This document shows, one piece after another, positions 35,940-44,392 of a stretch of DNA of 64,000 bases. The stretch is from JAXLYE01 sp046351595. Lineage in GTDB: Bacteria > Myxococcota_A > Polyangia > Palsa-1104 > JAEUJZ01. The stretch covers positions 1 through 64,000 of the forward strand of contig JAXLYE010000008.1 of NCBI GenBank assembly GCA_046351595.1. The letters run 5' to 3'. The notes beneath the pieces were generated by a model that ran no database searches, was not told where the DNA came from, and saw only the letters and a list, made by a program, of their open reading frames with translations. Position 1 is the first letter of the stretch. Each line of letters starts with the position of its first letter. The position numbers were made by a program, and so were the translations under genes.

Positions 35940-38270
35940 TCATCGGACCTGGGGCCGGATGCGCCCGTCGCGCGGCTGCACCTGCGGGTTCATGCGCGCC
36001 TCGGGCAGCTGATCCGGGAACAGGCAGGTCACGTTGCTGTAGTCATACGGGCCCGACGGGCTCTGGCCCTTGATGTTACCCCACCTCTTGTCGTCTCCGG
36101 CGCAGCGATAGCGCGGGTCCGCGCCGAGCGAGCGGATGTAGTCGGCCAGCGAGTCGCGCAGGCTGATGCCGGTGTTGAAGCGCGTGGTGTTGCGCTTGAG
36201 CACGACGAAGCCCGAGCCGCCGACCGAGATGTAGTCGTTGACCGCGACCTTGTAGCTGGCGAAGCAGTCGAGCGGCCGGCACTTCACCAGATCGAGCGAG
36301 CCGTCCGACTTGCGGCAGTCGTCGCCGAGCGCCACGTCGTACGAGAAGCTGCCGATCCACTTGTCGCGCTCGGCCGGCGTGGCGGCGAGGCGCTGCGCGC
36401 AGCTCGAGGGCACGCTGCGCTGCGACCGCGGGCGGTTGTCGCAGCCGACGGTGAAGTAGATGCCCGAAACCTGGACCTGGGTGCGGCAGCCGCGCTCGGC
36501 CGAGCGCTCGGCGACGAAGTCGAGCATCTGCAGCACCTCGTCGCCCGAGAGGAACTGCGTGGTGATGGTGTTGTCGAACGGGAAGACGTTGAACAGCTGC
36601 TCGAGCGTCAGCGGCCCGCTCTCGAAGTCGGCGCGGATGCCGAGCGCGTTGGTCAGCGCGAAGTCGGCCTCGACGCGGCGGCGCAGGCGCATCGAGCTGG
36701 CGACGAGGTTGCCGAGCTGAGAGTCGCCGCCGCCCGGATCGTTGCGCAGGAGCTTCGGGCACGACGAGGCGCCGGCCGGGCACGGGATCACCGCGTAGAC
36801 CTGCCCGAGGTTCAGCATCTGCTTCATCTTGATCTCGTACGGCTCCATCAGGCGCGCCATGTCCCCATCGGGCGGGACGCACGCGACCCAGCTCTTCCCG
36901 GTCTCGTCCTGCCACTTGCGCAGGTCGGTGCCGCAGGCCAGCTCCGGGTTCGACGGGTGCGGCGGATCGCAGCGGATGCGCGGATCGCACGGGTCGTTAG
37001 GATCGCCGGGCCCGAGCAGGCGGTCGGTCACCGGGATGACGCGGAAGGTGTAGCTCTTGATGAACGTGCGCTGCAGCCGCGCATCCACCGCCGCCGAGTC
37101 ACCGACGTGCACCACCATGTCCAGCGAGCCGACGAACTTCGCGAAGGCGCCGGAGTTGACGATGATGGTGTGGCCGAGGAAGTTGCCCTTGTCGTCGTAG
37201 TGGGCGAGATCCACCGGCGGGCTGTACACGGTGTGCAGGTGGCCGCCGAGCACCACGTCGATGCCGTCGATGTCGCCGATGACCTGGGCGTTCGGATCGT
37301 CGTTGGCGCTGCCGGTGTTGTTGTTGGCGTCGTCGGTGACCTCGCGCGCGACCGCGGCGTCGTCGTCCGGGCCCATGTGGCTGAGCAGCACCAGCAGGTC
37401 GACCTGCGGGCGCAGCACCTTCACCAGATCCTTGACCGCCTGCTTCGAGTCACGCGCGCGCAGGCCGAGCGAGTTGTCGCCCTCGACGGCGCTGTTCAGC
37501 GACGAGATGTTGCCCAGGCCGATGACGCCGATCTTGATGCCCTTGACGTTGTAGATGGCCACGGGCTGGATGAAGCGGCCGAGCTTGGGGCTGCGCTGGT
37601 CCTCGGGATCCGACCACTCGTAGTTCGCCGCCAGGATCGGGAAGCTCGGGCCGTTGTTCATCAGCTGCAGCCCGAGGATCACCGCGCCCTTGTCGAACTC
37701 GTGGTTGCCGAGCGCCATGCCCTGCACGCCGAGCAGGCCCATGGAGCGCATCTCGGCCTCGCCGTTGTACAGGTTGAAGATCGGCGCGCCCTGGAACATG
37801 TCGCCGGAGTCGAGGTGGAGCGAGCGCGGGGCGCGCAGGCGCTCCTGCTTGACCACCGCGGTCATGCGCGCCAGGCCGCCGACCGAGGCGGTCGGGAACG
37901 CGGCGCAGTCGCCGTCGTCGTTACAGCCGCGGCTGAAGTCCGACGAGCAGACGCGCCGCTTGGCCTTCTGCGACTCCTCGCACGAACCCGCGCCCGGGCA
38001 CAGCACCTTCTCGACGCAGGAGCCGGGCAGGGCCAAAAGCCCCAGGTTGCGATCCGGCGTGTTGGGCGCGTACTGATACGGCAGGAGCCGCGAGTGCACG
38101 TCGGAGGTGTGGACGAGCACCAGGCGCACGTCCTGGCCGCGCAGATCGTCGGGCTCGCGCGTGTAGGTACAGGCCGAGGCGGTGAGCACGGACAGCGCGA
38201 GGGCGGCGCGGAGCAGGCCCGCGCGCGCGTTTTGAACCCGGGACCGGATCCGGGCAGAGAGCGGCTGCAT
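35940..38270 (-). CDS. 5'-nucleotidase/UshA-like metallophosphatase lipoprotein
   Basis: 776 residues. Signal with lipobox LSVLTASACTYT. The N-terminal metallophosphoesterase domain has VHTSDVHSRLLPY, LHLDSGDMFQG, ALGNHEFDKGA, LLSHMGPDDD and LGGHLHT, the complete dinuclear metal set. The C-terminal 5'-nucleotidase substrate domain has DFALTNALGIRADFESGPLT, FNVFPFDNTITTQFLSGDEV and SVGGSGFVVLKRNTT. A Cys-rich insert (CVEKVLCPGAGSCEESQ and on) is additional. It hydrolyses extracellular nucleotides or similar phosphates outside the cytoplasmic membrane. First gene of a three-gene operon, 29 bp ahead of the next start. Confidence 0.92.
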   Translation of the reverse strand: MQPLSARIRSRVQNARAGLLRAALALSVLTASACTYTREPDDLRGQDVRLVLVHTSDVHSRLLPYQYAPNTPDRNLGLLALPGSCVEKVLCPGAGSCEESQKAKRRVCSSDFSRGCNDDGDCAAFPTASVGGLARMTAVVKQERLRAPRSLHLDSGDMFQGAPIFNLYNGEAEMRSMGLLGVQGMALGNHEFDKGAVILGLQLMNNGPSFPILAANYEWSDPEDQRSPKLGRFIQPVAIYNVKGIKIGVIGLGNISSLNSAVEGDNSLGLRARDSKQAVKDLVKVLRPQVDLLVLLSHMGPDDDAAVAREVTDDANNNTGSANDDPNAQVIGDIDGIDVVLGGHLHTVYSPPVDLAHYDDKGNFLGHTIIVNSGAFAKFVGSLDMVVHVGDSAAVDARLQRTFIKSYTFRVIPVTDRLLGPGDPNDPCDPRIRCDPPHPSNPELACGTDLRKWQDETGKSWVACVPPDGDMARLMEPYEIKMKQMLNLGQVYAVIPCPAGASSCPKLLRNDPGGGDSQLGNLVASSMRLRRRVEADFALTNALGIRADFESGPLTLEQLFNVFPFDNTITTQFLSGDEVLQMLDFVAERSAERGCRTQVQVSGIYFTVGCDNRPRSQRSVPSSCAQRLAATPAERDKWIGSFSYDVALGDDCRKSDGSLDLVKCRPLDCFASYKVAVNDYISVGGSGFVVLKRNTTRFNTGISLRDSLADYIRSLGADPRYRCAGDDKRWGNIKGQSPSGPYDYSNVTCLFPDQLPEARMNPQVQPRDGRIRPQVR

Positions 38271-38389
38271 CGGAAAGACTCCTCTCGTCGCTTCTACCGC
38301 GTTCTCGTGCTCGACGCCAGCGCGCCGACATCTCGACGGGCCGTCCGGCAGGAACTCCCAGGGATTGGCCGGGATTGGCTTGGTGAAGC

Positions 38390-39049
38390 CTACGGGATGC
38401 CGAGCAGCTTATGGGTCTGCAGGCTCAGGCGCCAGCCCGGGTGGGCCAGGCAGTAGCGCACCGCAGCCTCGGTGTGGGCGTGCCGCAGCGGGCCGTCCAT
38501 GGGCTGCAGGAAGAAGTGGCGGAAGGGCAGCCCAAAGAAGCGCTCGGGCTCGGCGCCCGGCTGCGGGTAGACCAGCTTCAGCTCGTCGCCGGCGCGCAGC
38601 ACGAGCTCGCTGCCGGCCTTGGGGCTGACGCAGATCCAGTCGAGGCGCTCGCGGCCGGCGGGCGGCGGCTGCGTGCCGTTGGTCTCGACGGCGACCTCGA
38701 AGCCGCGGGCGTGCAGCGCGGCGAGCAGCGGCTCGTCGATCTGCAAGAGCGGCTCGCCGCCGGTGCAGACGATGAACGGGCGGCCCGAGGCGGCCCCGCC
38801 CGCGCTCCAGGTCTGCAGCGCGGCGTCGGCCAGCGCCTCGGCCGAGGCGAAGCGGCCGCCGCCCGATCCGTCGGTGCCGACGAAGTCGGTGTCGCAGAAC
38901 TGGCACACCGCGGTCGGCCGATCGACCTCGCGCCCGGTCCACAGGTTGCAGCCGGTGAAGCGGCAGAACACGGCCGCGCGGCCGGTGTGTGCGCCCTCGC
39001 CTTGCAGCGTATAAAAGAGTTCCTTTACGGCGTAGCTTGTGCGGCCCAT
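38390..39049 (-). CDS. queE: 7-carboxy-7-deazaguanine synthase
   Basis: 219 residues. Radical-SAM enzyme converting 6-carboxy-tetrahydropterin to 7-carboxy-7-deazaguanine in queuosine/preQ0 synthesis. The N-terminus (YAVKELFYTLQGEGAHTGR) is typical. The cluster Cys residues are in CRFTGCNLWTG ... CQFCDTDF with the QueE-specific long spacing, followed by CTGGEPLLQID and VETNGTQPPP, and the C-terminal FFLQPMDGP. It is encoded 58 bp after queC on the same strand. Confidence 0.95.
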   Translation of the reverse strand: MGRTSYAVKELFYTLQGEGAHTGRAAVFCRFTGCNLWTGREVDRPTAVCQFCDTDFVGTDGSGGGRFASAEALADAALQTWSAGGAASGRPFIVCTGGEPLLQIDEPLLAALHARGFEVAVETNGTQPPPAGRERLDWICVSPKAGSELVLRAGDELKLVYPQPGAEPERFFGLPFRHFFLQPMDGPLRHAHTEAAVRYCLAHPGWRLSLQTHKLLGIP

Positions 39050-39107
39050 GGCGTGACGTCGGCGCTGTTTAGCACGAAGCCGGCCCGTGCGGCGGGCTCG
39101 CTGTCGC

Positions 39108-39842
39108 TCACCGCGAGGCGTAGGGCGCCGGATCCGCGAGGCCGTTCTTGGCGAAGCCCGCGAGGCGCAGCAGGCACGCGTCGCAGCGCCCGCACGCCAG
39201 CCCGCCCTCGCTCGGGTCGTAGCAGCTGCGCGTCAGCCCGTAATCAACACCGAGCTCGAGGCCGGTGCGGATGATCTCGGCCTTGCTGAGGTGAAGCAGC
39301 GGCGCGTGCAGCGTGAAGCGCGAGCTGCCCTCGACACCGGCGCGGGTCGCGAGGTTGGCCAGGCGCTGGAACGCCTCCAGGTACTCCGGCCGGCAGTCCG
39401 GGTAGCCGCTGTAGTCGAGCGCGTTGATGCCGAGGAAGACGTCGAAGGAGCCGAGCACCTCGGCGTAGGCGAGCGCGTACGAGAGAAAGATGGTGTTGCG
39501 CGCGGGCACATAGGTGATCGGGATGCCGCCCCCGCTGTGGCCAGAGATCTCGTCGGGCCCGCGGTCCTTGGGCACCGGCACGTCGGCGGTCAGGGCCGAG
39601 CCGCCGAAGATCCGCAGGTCGATGTCGGCGATCACGTGGTCGGCGACGCCGCTGCGGGCGGCGATGGCGCGCGCCGCCTCGATCTCGCCGGTGTGGCGCT
39701 GGCCGTAGCGGAAGCTCAGCGCGTAGGGCGCAAAGCCCTGCTTGCGGGCGATGGCGAGCACGGTGGTCGAGTCGAGCCCGCCCGAGAACAGGACGACGGC
39801 CTTGCGCGGGCCCGGAGGAAGAGGAGCAGCAGCTGGTTGCAT
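39108..39842 (-). CDS. queC: 7-cyano-7-deazaguanine synthase
   Basis: 244 residues. Makes preQ0 from 7-carboxy-7-deazaguanine with ATP and ammonia. P-loop of the PP-ATPase type: VVLFSGGLDSTTVLAIA. Also SFRYGQRHTGEIEAA, ITYVPARNTIFLSYALAYAE, and the zinc site SCYDPSEGGLACGRCDACLLR. All catalytic and metal residues are present. Forms a queC-queE operon; queD and downstream tRNA-modifying genes are not in the window. Confidence 0.96.
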   Translation of the reverse strand: MQPAAAPLPPGPRKAVVLFSGGLDSTTVLAIARKQGFAPYALSFRYGQRHTGEIEAARAIAARSGVADHVIADIDLRIFGGSALTADVPVPKDRGPDEISGHSGGGIPITYVPARNTIFLSYALAYAEVLGSFDVFLGINALDYSGYPDCRPEYLEAFQRLANLATRAGVEGSSRFTLHAPLLHLSKAEIIRTGLELGVDYGLTRSCYDPSEGGLACGRCDACLLRLAGFAKNGLADPAPYASR

Positions 39843-40132
39843 GGCGCGACACTATGCCGGGAACCGGGTCTGCCGCGTCAAGCACCGCGCCTTCGACCGC
39901 GCCGCGGACGGTCGGACAGCCTGTCGCCCGCGGGCTCCCAAAGGGGCTTCCCAGGCGCGCCCCAGAGTGTCCGCTCGCATCATGACACTACATGAACAGA
40001 CTCGCGATTTCGCAGCTTTTGGGAGCGATTCTTCGTCCCACGTGGGGGGGAGATCCCCACCCAATTTTCCCGTCGGAGAAGCCCTGATTTTTCTTGTGGC
40101 TTCGCTGTGTGAAGAGGTGATAAGAGCGCGGC
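39843..40132. other. Divergent promoter region, queC / glycosyltransferase
   Basis: 290 bp between oppositely oriented genes. GTGAAGAGGTGATAAGAG just upstream of 40133 contains the likely ribosome-binding site. No repeat of note and no supported gene. Confidence 0.4.
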
Positions 40133-41518
40133 ATGTCGAGATGCCGCATCGCACTATTCGCGGACGGGGGATTCCTGGCTCACACCACGCGTGTCCTCGA
40201 GGTCGGCCGCGCGCTCGCTCGTGACTACGGACACGAGATCATCTTCTGCTGCCAGGGTCCGTACGCCCGCCTCCTGCGCGAGGCCGGGTTCCCGGTGATG
40301 CCGGTCTACACCGTCGATCGCGAGGTGACGCTCAAGCTGGTGCGCCGCGCCGGCCTGTGCGATCTGCGCTGGTGGCGCGAAGTCGCCGATCGCTCGGTGC
40401 GCTCGGACATGGAGACGCTGGAGGAGCTGCGGCCGGACATGGTGGTCGGCGATCTGCGCATGTCGCTGTCGACGAGCGCGCGGGCGCTGGGCATCCCGTA
40501 CGTGTCGGTGACCAACGCCGCGTGGACCAGCCGCTTCGCCGAGCAGATCACGGTCCCCGAGGGGCACCTGTCCGAGAAGCTGCTCGGCCGCCGCGTCGCG
40601 CGCGCGATGTTCCCGATGCTCAAGCGCCTGCTGGTCTGGTACTGGGCGCGCGGCTTCGACAAGGTGCGCGAGCGCCTGGGCCTCGATCCGCTCGGCACGA
40701 TGTACGACCTCATCGAGGGCGATCTCACGCTGCTCGCCGATCTGCCCGAGTACTTCCCGATCCTGCCGTCGCCGCCGAGCTTCCGCTACGTCGGGCCGAT
40801 CCGCTTCCGCGCGGCGCTGCCCAAGCCGGCATGGCTGTCGCAGCTCGATCCCAGCCGGCCGACCATCTACTTCACCATGGGCTCCTCGGGCGAGGCGCGC
40901 TTCTTCGGCGAGGCCATCCGCGCCTTCGGCGACACCGAGTACCAGGTGCTGATCACCACCGCCGGCCTGCCCGCGGACATGGTCGCCGGCTACGACAACG
41001 TCTTCGTCGAGGATCTGGCCGACGGCGACGCGCTGATGGCGGCCTCGGACGTCACCATCACCCACGGCGGCAACGGCACCATCTACCAGGCGCTCGGCCA
41101 GGGCGTTCCGGTGGTCGGCATCGCCACCATGTTCGATCAGGAGATCAACCTCTCGCGCGTCGAGGCGCTGGGCGTGGGCATGCGGCTGCAGCGCCGGCAC
41201 GTCAAGGCGGCGCGGCTGCGCGCGGCGGTCGATCAGATCCTCGGCACGCCGGCCTACGCGCAGGCCGCCGGGCGGCTCAAGCGGCGCATCGACGGCTTCG
41301 ACGGCCCGCGCGCCGCGGCGCGGCACATCGATCACTTCGCACACAGCGGCGACCCGTGCGCCCGCCCGATCGAGCCCGGGGCCCCCAGCATGACCACGCC
41401 CAGCACGCTGGGGATCGACTCGCGGCTCGATCCGCGGCGCGATGCGATCCTGCCCAGCGGCGACTCCAGCCCCGAGCTCGATCTCGGGCTGGCGGAACCT
41501 GTCATGCGCGCGCTGTAG
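40133..41518 (+). CDS. Glycosyltransferase, GT1/MGT type
   Basis: 461 residues. GT-B fold: N-terminal Rossmann half begins CRIALFADGGFLAHTTRVLE. The C-terminal nucleotide-sugar half has TIYFTMGSSGEARFFGEAI, YDNVFVEDLADGDALMAASD and the donor-binding VTITHGGNGTIYQALGQGVP with FDQEINLSRVEALGVG, characteristic of UDP-glycosyl/macrolide-type transferases. A Pro-rich C-terminal tail after ~405 is extra. It is the first of a plus-strand cluster with an acyltransferase-like protein and a response regulator, consistent with decorating a glycolipid or secondary metabolite. Confidence 0.9.
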   Translation: MSRCRIALFADGGFLAHTTRVLEVGRALARDYGHEIIFCCQGPYARLLREAGFPVMPVYTVDREVTLKLVRRAGLCDLRWWREVADRSVRSDMETLEELRPDMVVGDLRMSLSTSARALGIPYVSVTNAAWTSRFAEQITVPEGHLSEKLLGRRVARAMFPMLKRLLVWYWARGFDKVRERLGLDPLGTMYDLIEGDLTLLADLPEYFPILPSPPSFRYVGPIRFRAALPKPAWLSQLDPSRPTIYFTMGSSGEARFFGEAIRAFGDTEYQVLITTAGLPADMVAGYDNVFVEDLADGDALMAASDVTITHGGNGTIYQALGQGVPVVGIATMFDQEINLSRVEALGVGMRLQRRHVKAARLRAAVDQILGTPAYAQAAGRLKRRIDGFDGPRAAARHIDHFAHSGDPCARPIEPGAPSMTTPSTLGIDSRLDPRRDAILPSGDSSPELDLGLAEPVMRAL

Positions 41519-41544
41519 CGTGCGCGGGGTCAAGAGGAGCACCC

Positions 41545-42615
41545 ATGGACGGAGGCGGAGCCCCCCCTGCATATGAAAACTTCTCGCCCGCGCGGACCGC
41601 GGTCGCAGCCTCTTCGCACGGGCCGACGCACAGGCCAGCGCAAACAGAAGACCGCATCGAGCGGCTGACCCACGGCGAGCGCTGGTTCCTCGACGGCTTC
41701 GCGGTCGCCGAGATGCCCGGCGGCGTCCTCGGCCGGCAGGTCGACATGTCCGTCGCGCAGCGGGCCATCGAGGCGCTGCGCAGCCGCGGCGTGCGCGCGA
41801 CGTATACGCACGTGCTGGTGCGCGCCGTGGCCCTGGCCCTGCGCCGCTACCCCGAGGGGCGGCAGATGGTCGCGGGCTACCAGCGGCTGCAGCCCGGCTC
41901 CGTCGACATCGGCCTCTCGGTCGCGGGCCAGACGAGCTACGCGCCGGTCCTGGTCATCCCGAACGCCGACGAGCACCCGCTGCCCGCGCTGGTCGCGTAC
42001 CTGGCCGAGGCCGCGCAGAAGACGCGCGAGAAGGAGCAGCGCGACCTCGAGGGCATGCGCCGCACCGGCTGGATCATCCCGCTCGGCGCGGTGCGCCGCT
42101 TCCTCCTGCGCTGCCTCAACCGCACCTTCTGGTTCCGCCGCCGCCTCGTCGGCATCTTCCAGATCACCTGCCTGCCCGGCACGGACTGGGTGGCGCCGCT
42201 GACCTTCTACTCGGGCATGGCGCTCGGCTTCGGCCAGGTGCGCGACACCGTGCTCGCGATCGATGGGCAGCCGGCGGTGCGGCCGGCGTCGTGGCTGACG
42301 CTGTCGTTCGATCACAAGGCGCACGACGGCCAGCGCGTGATGGCGCTCTTGCGCCACATCGAAGAGGCGCTCAAGAGCGACGAGCTCCTGCTCGAGGCCA
42401 CCTGCGGTCTGCCGGCCCTGCCCCGCCTGGCGCTGGCCGGCGTCGACGCGCCCGAGGTCGCAGCGCTCGCGATCGCGGAGCCGGCGTCTGTCCCCGGCCC
42501 TCTCCTCGACCATGCCCCGGCGATCGCGGCCCGCGGCGCCGCAGCCGCAGCCGCAGCCGCAGCCGCAGCCGCAGCCGCAGACTGCCCACCGGCTTCTTTG
42601 ACGCCCCAGGCCTAG
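41545..42615 (+). CDS. CoA-acyltransferase-like protein (2-oxoacid dehydrogenase E2 catalytic fold)
   Basis: 356 residues from ATG 41545 (AAGAGGAGC upstream). The C-terminal catalytic-domain pattern of dihydrolipoyl acyltransferases is kept: YTHVLVRAVALALRRYPEG, DIGLSVAGQTSYAPVLVIPN, FYSGMALGFGQVRD, and LTLSFDHKAHDGQRVMALL with the HxxxDG active site. Lipoyl and E1/E3-binding domains are absent, so it is not a standard E2 but a stand-alone acyltransferase-like protein. The C-terminus has a 12-Ala run from a GCCGCA repeat. It follows the glycosyltransferase by 26 bp, so a linked pathway is likely. Confidence 0.8.
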   Translation: MDGGGAPPAYENFSPARTAVAASSHGPTHRPAQTEDRIERLTHGERWFLDGFAVAEMPGGVLGRQVDMSVAQRAIEALRSRGVRATYTHVLVRAVALALRRYPEGRQMVAGYQRLQPGSVDIGLSVAGQTSYAPVLVIPNADEHPLPALVAYLAEAAQKTREKEQRDLEGMRRTGWIIPLGAVRRFLLRCLNRTFWFRRRLVGIFQITCLPGTDWVAPLTFYSGMALGFGQVRDTVLAIDGQPAVRPASWLTLSFDHKAHDGQRVMALLRHIEEALKSDELLLEATCGLPALPRLALAGVDAPEVAALAIAEPASVPGPLLDHAPAIAARGAAAAAAAAAAAAAADCPPASLTPQA

Positions 42616-42631
42616 CGGATATGATGCGCGC

Positions 42632-43495
42632 ATGCCGCCTGCGCGCGTCCTTCTCGTCGACGATGATCCGTGGATCGGGCGCACGGTGAGCGCCCTGCTC
42701 GCCCGCCGCGGCCACCGCGTCGAGCTGGTCAGCGACGGCGCGTCCGGCCTGGCGCGGGCGCGCGCGCAGCCGCCGGATCTGGTCCTGCTCGACGTGATGC
42801 TGCCCGGTCTCGACGGCTGGCAGGTGCTGCAGGCGCTGCGCGCCAGCCCGCGCGAGTCCGGGCTCGCCACCGTGCCAGTGGTGCTCTTGACCGCGCTCGC
42901 CGGTGACGACGAGCGGCTGCGGGCGCTGCGCCTGGGCGCCGACGACTTCATCACCAAGCCGTTCCGCTTCGAGGAGCTCGACCTGCGCGTGCAGCGGGCC
43001 CTGGGCAAGCGGCGCGGCCACAGCGTCGAGCCCGCGAGCCGCGCCGCGACCGCCGCCGCGCCCGTGCCGCCGCCGACGCCGGCCCCGACGGCCGTGCCCG
43101 AGAGCGACGATGCGCTCGGGCCGGTCGGGGGTGGCGCCGCCCGCTCCGGCGTGCACGGCACGCTCGACCAGCTCGGGCTCGGCAGCCTGCTGGCGATGTT
43201 CGACATGGAGCGCAAGACCGGCATCCTGTCGCTGCGCCGCCTGGGCGCGCACGGCCGGCTGCTGTGCCGCGACGGCCAGATCGTCCGCGCCGAGCTGCAG
43301 AGCGACGACAGCCACGTCACCCGCCGCGGCGTCGAGGCGGTCACCGCGATGCTGACCTGGGCCGACGGCCGCTTCGACTTCATCCCGAGCGCCATCGAAA
43401 CCGCGGACGAGATCGGCGTGCGCACCACCCACCTTCTGATGGAGGCGGCGCGGCAAGCCGACGAGGCCGCCCGGCCCCAGCGCGAGGTAAGCTAG
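42632..43495 (+). CDS. Response regulator with C-terminal DUF4388 domain
   Basis: 287 residues. Receiver domain 1-120: VLLVDDDPWIG (acidic pair), LVLLDVMLPGLDG (phospho-Asp), VVLLTALAG (Thr), FITKPFRFEEL (Lys). An Ala/Pro linker follows, then a DUF4388 domain (HGTLDQLGLGSLLAMFDMER, TGILSLRRLG, GRLLCRDGQIVRAEL, MLTWADGRFDFIP), a module of delta-proteobacterial signalling proteins implicated in polarity/gliding control. No DNA-binding domain. It is 16 bp behind the acyltransferase gene. Confidence 0.92.
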   Translation: MPPARVLLVDDDPWIGRTVSALLARRGHRVELVSDGASGLARARAQPPDLVLLDVMLPGLDGWQVLQALRASPRESGLATVPVVLLTALAGDDERLRALRLGADDFITKPFRFEELDLRVQRALGKRRGHSVEPASRAATAAAPVPPPTPAPTAVPESDDALGPVGGGAARSGVHGTLDQLGLGSLLAMFDMERKTGILSLRRLGAHGRLLCRDGQIVRAELQSDDSHVTRRGVEAVTAMLTWADGRFDFIPSAIETADEIGVRTTHLLMEAARQADEAARPQREVS

Positions 43496-43498
43496 GGC

Positions 43499-44320
43499 AT
43501 GATGCCGCGGTCGACGCCCCGGTCGGCGCCCGGGTCGCTGGGCCTACGCCCGCTCGTGCGCGGGCTCGCGGGCGCGGCCGTGCTGACGCTCGCCGGGCCG
43601 GTGCGGGCCCAGAGCGCCGGGGTGGGCAGCGTCGGGTCCTCGACGCAGGCCGGGCGCGACGGCGCGCTGCAGCCGGGCGGCGGGCTGGTGTCGGCGCCGC
43701 CGCCGGTCGTGGTCCCCGCGCCCCGGCCCGTGCCCCCGGCGCCGTCTGCTCCAGCGAACCCGCCGTCTGCTCCAGCGAACCCGCCGTCTGCTCCAACGGA
43801 CGCGTCGTCTGCTGCAGCGGACGCGGCGTCTGCCGCAGCGGACGGCCCGCCGGTGCTGCCGCCGGTGCTGCCGCCGCCACCGACGCTGTCGACGCTGCCG
43901 GGCGGCGAGCACTCGGGCGTCTCGGCGCCGCACCGGGTGCGCCGGCGGCGCTGGAACCTGGTGCTCGGCGGCGGCGGCCTGTTCGTCGCCTCGTATGCGG
44001 CCGACCGCCTGCTCGGCAACTCGCTGTCGTCCTCACCGGTGAGCTGGGTGCCGCTCGTCGGGCCGTGGTGGGTCCTCAACGAGCAGCGCAGCCTGACCGC
44101 GCCGAACCAGACGACCATGGCGCTGCTGGTGATCAGCGGGCTGCTCGAGGCCGGCGGCCTGACCATGGGCATCCTCGGCCTGTTCCTGCGCACCGACCGC
44201 ATGGTCATCGACGTGCAGCCGAGCGTCGACGTGTTCAGCCCGTCGCCCGAGTCGAAGGAAGCGAAAGACGCGAAAGACGCCAAGGACGCCCGGGACGCGG
44301 GCGGCGACCGCCGGCCCTAG
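43499..44320 (+). CDS. Exported Pro/Ala-rich membrane protein, unknown
   Basis: 273 residues starting 3 bp after the response-regulator stop. Signal peptide (LAGAAVLTLAGPVRAQ), a long Pro/Ala linker containing SAPANPP repeats, then two or three TM segments (NLVLGGGGLFVASYAADRLL, VPLVGPWWVLNEQ, TTMALLVISGLLEAGGLTMG + ILGLFLR). The topology and the hydrophobic block resemble the C-terminal part of 6810-7721. The end is Lys/Asp-rich (KEAKDAKDAKDARDAGG). Role unknown; possibly an envelope partner of the regulator. Confidence 0.6.
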   Translation: MMPRSTPRSAPGSLGLRPLVRGLAGAAVLTLAGPVRAQSAGVGSVGSSTQAGRDGALQPGGGLVSAPPPVVVPAPRPVPPAPSAPANPPSAPANPPSAPTDASSAAADAASAAADGPPVLPPVLPPPPTLSTLPGGEHSGVSAPHRVRRRRWNLVLGGGGLFVASYAADRLLGNSLSSSPVSWVPLVGPWWVLNEQRSLTAPNQTTMALLVISGLLEAGGLTMGILGLFLRTDRMVIDVQPSVDVFSPSPESKEAKDAKDAKDARDAGGDRRP

Positions 44321-44392
44321 CCGCCGGCGAGATTGGCGATTGTGGCAGACCCGCGGATGACACTACTGTAGCCGCCGAGCGGAACCCTGCCG

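Noticed and set aside
42537..42582. GCCGCA repeat as a functional DNA element
   Set aside because: It encodes a simple Ala run at the C-terminus of the acyltransferase-like protein; an ordinary coding microsatellite in high-GC DNA.
40357..42615. 752-residue plus-strand frame covering glycosyltransferase and acyltransferase
   Set aside because: The first 396 codons are a shifted reading of the glycosyltransferase. Only the part from ATG 41545 with its own ribosome-binding site is real, so this is not a fusion protein.
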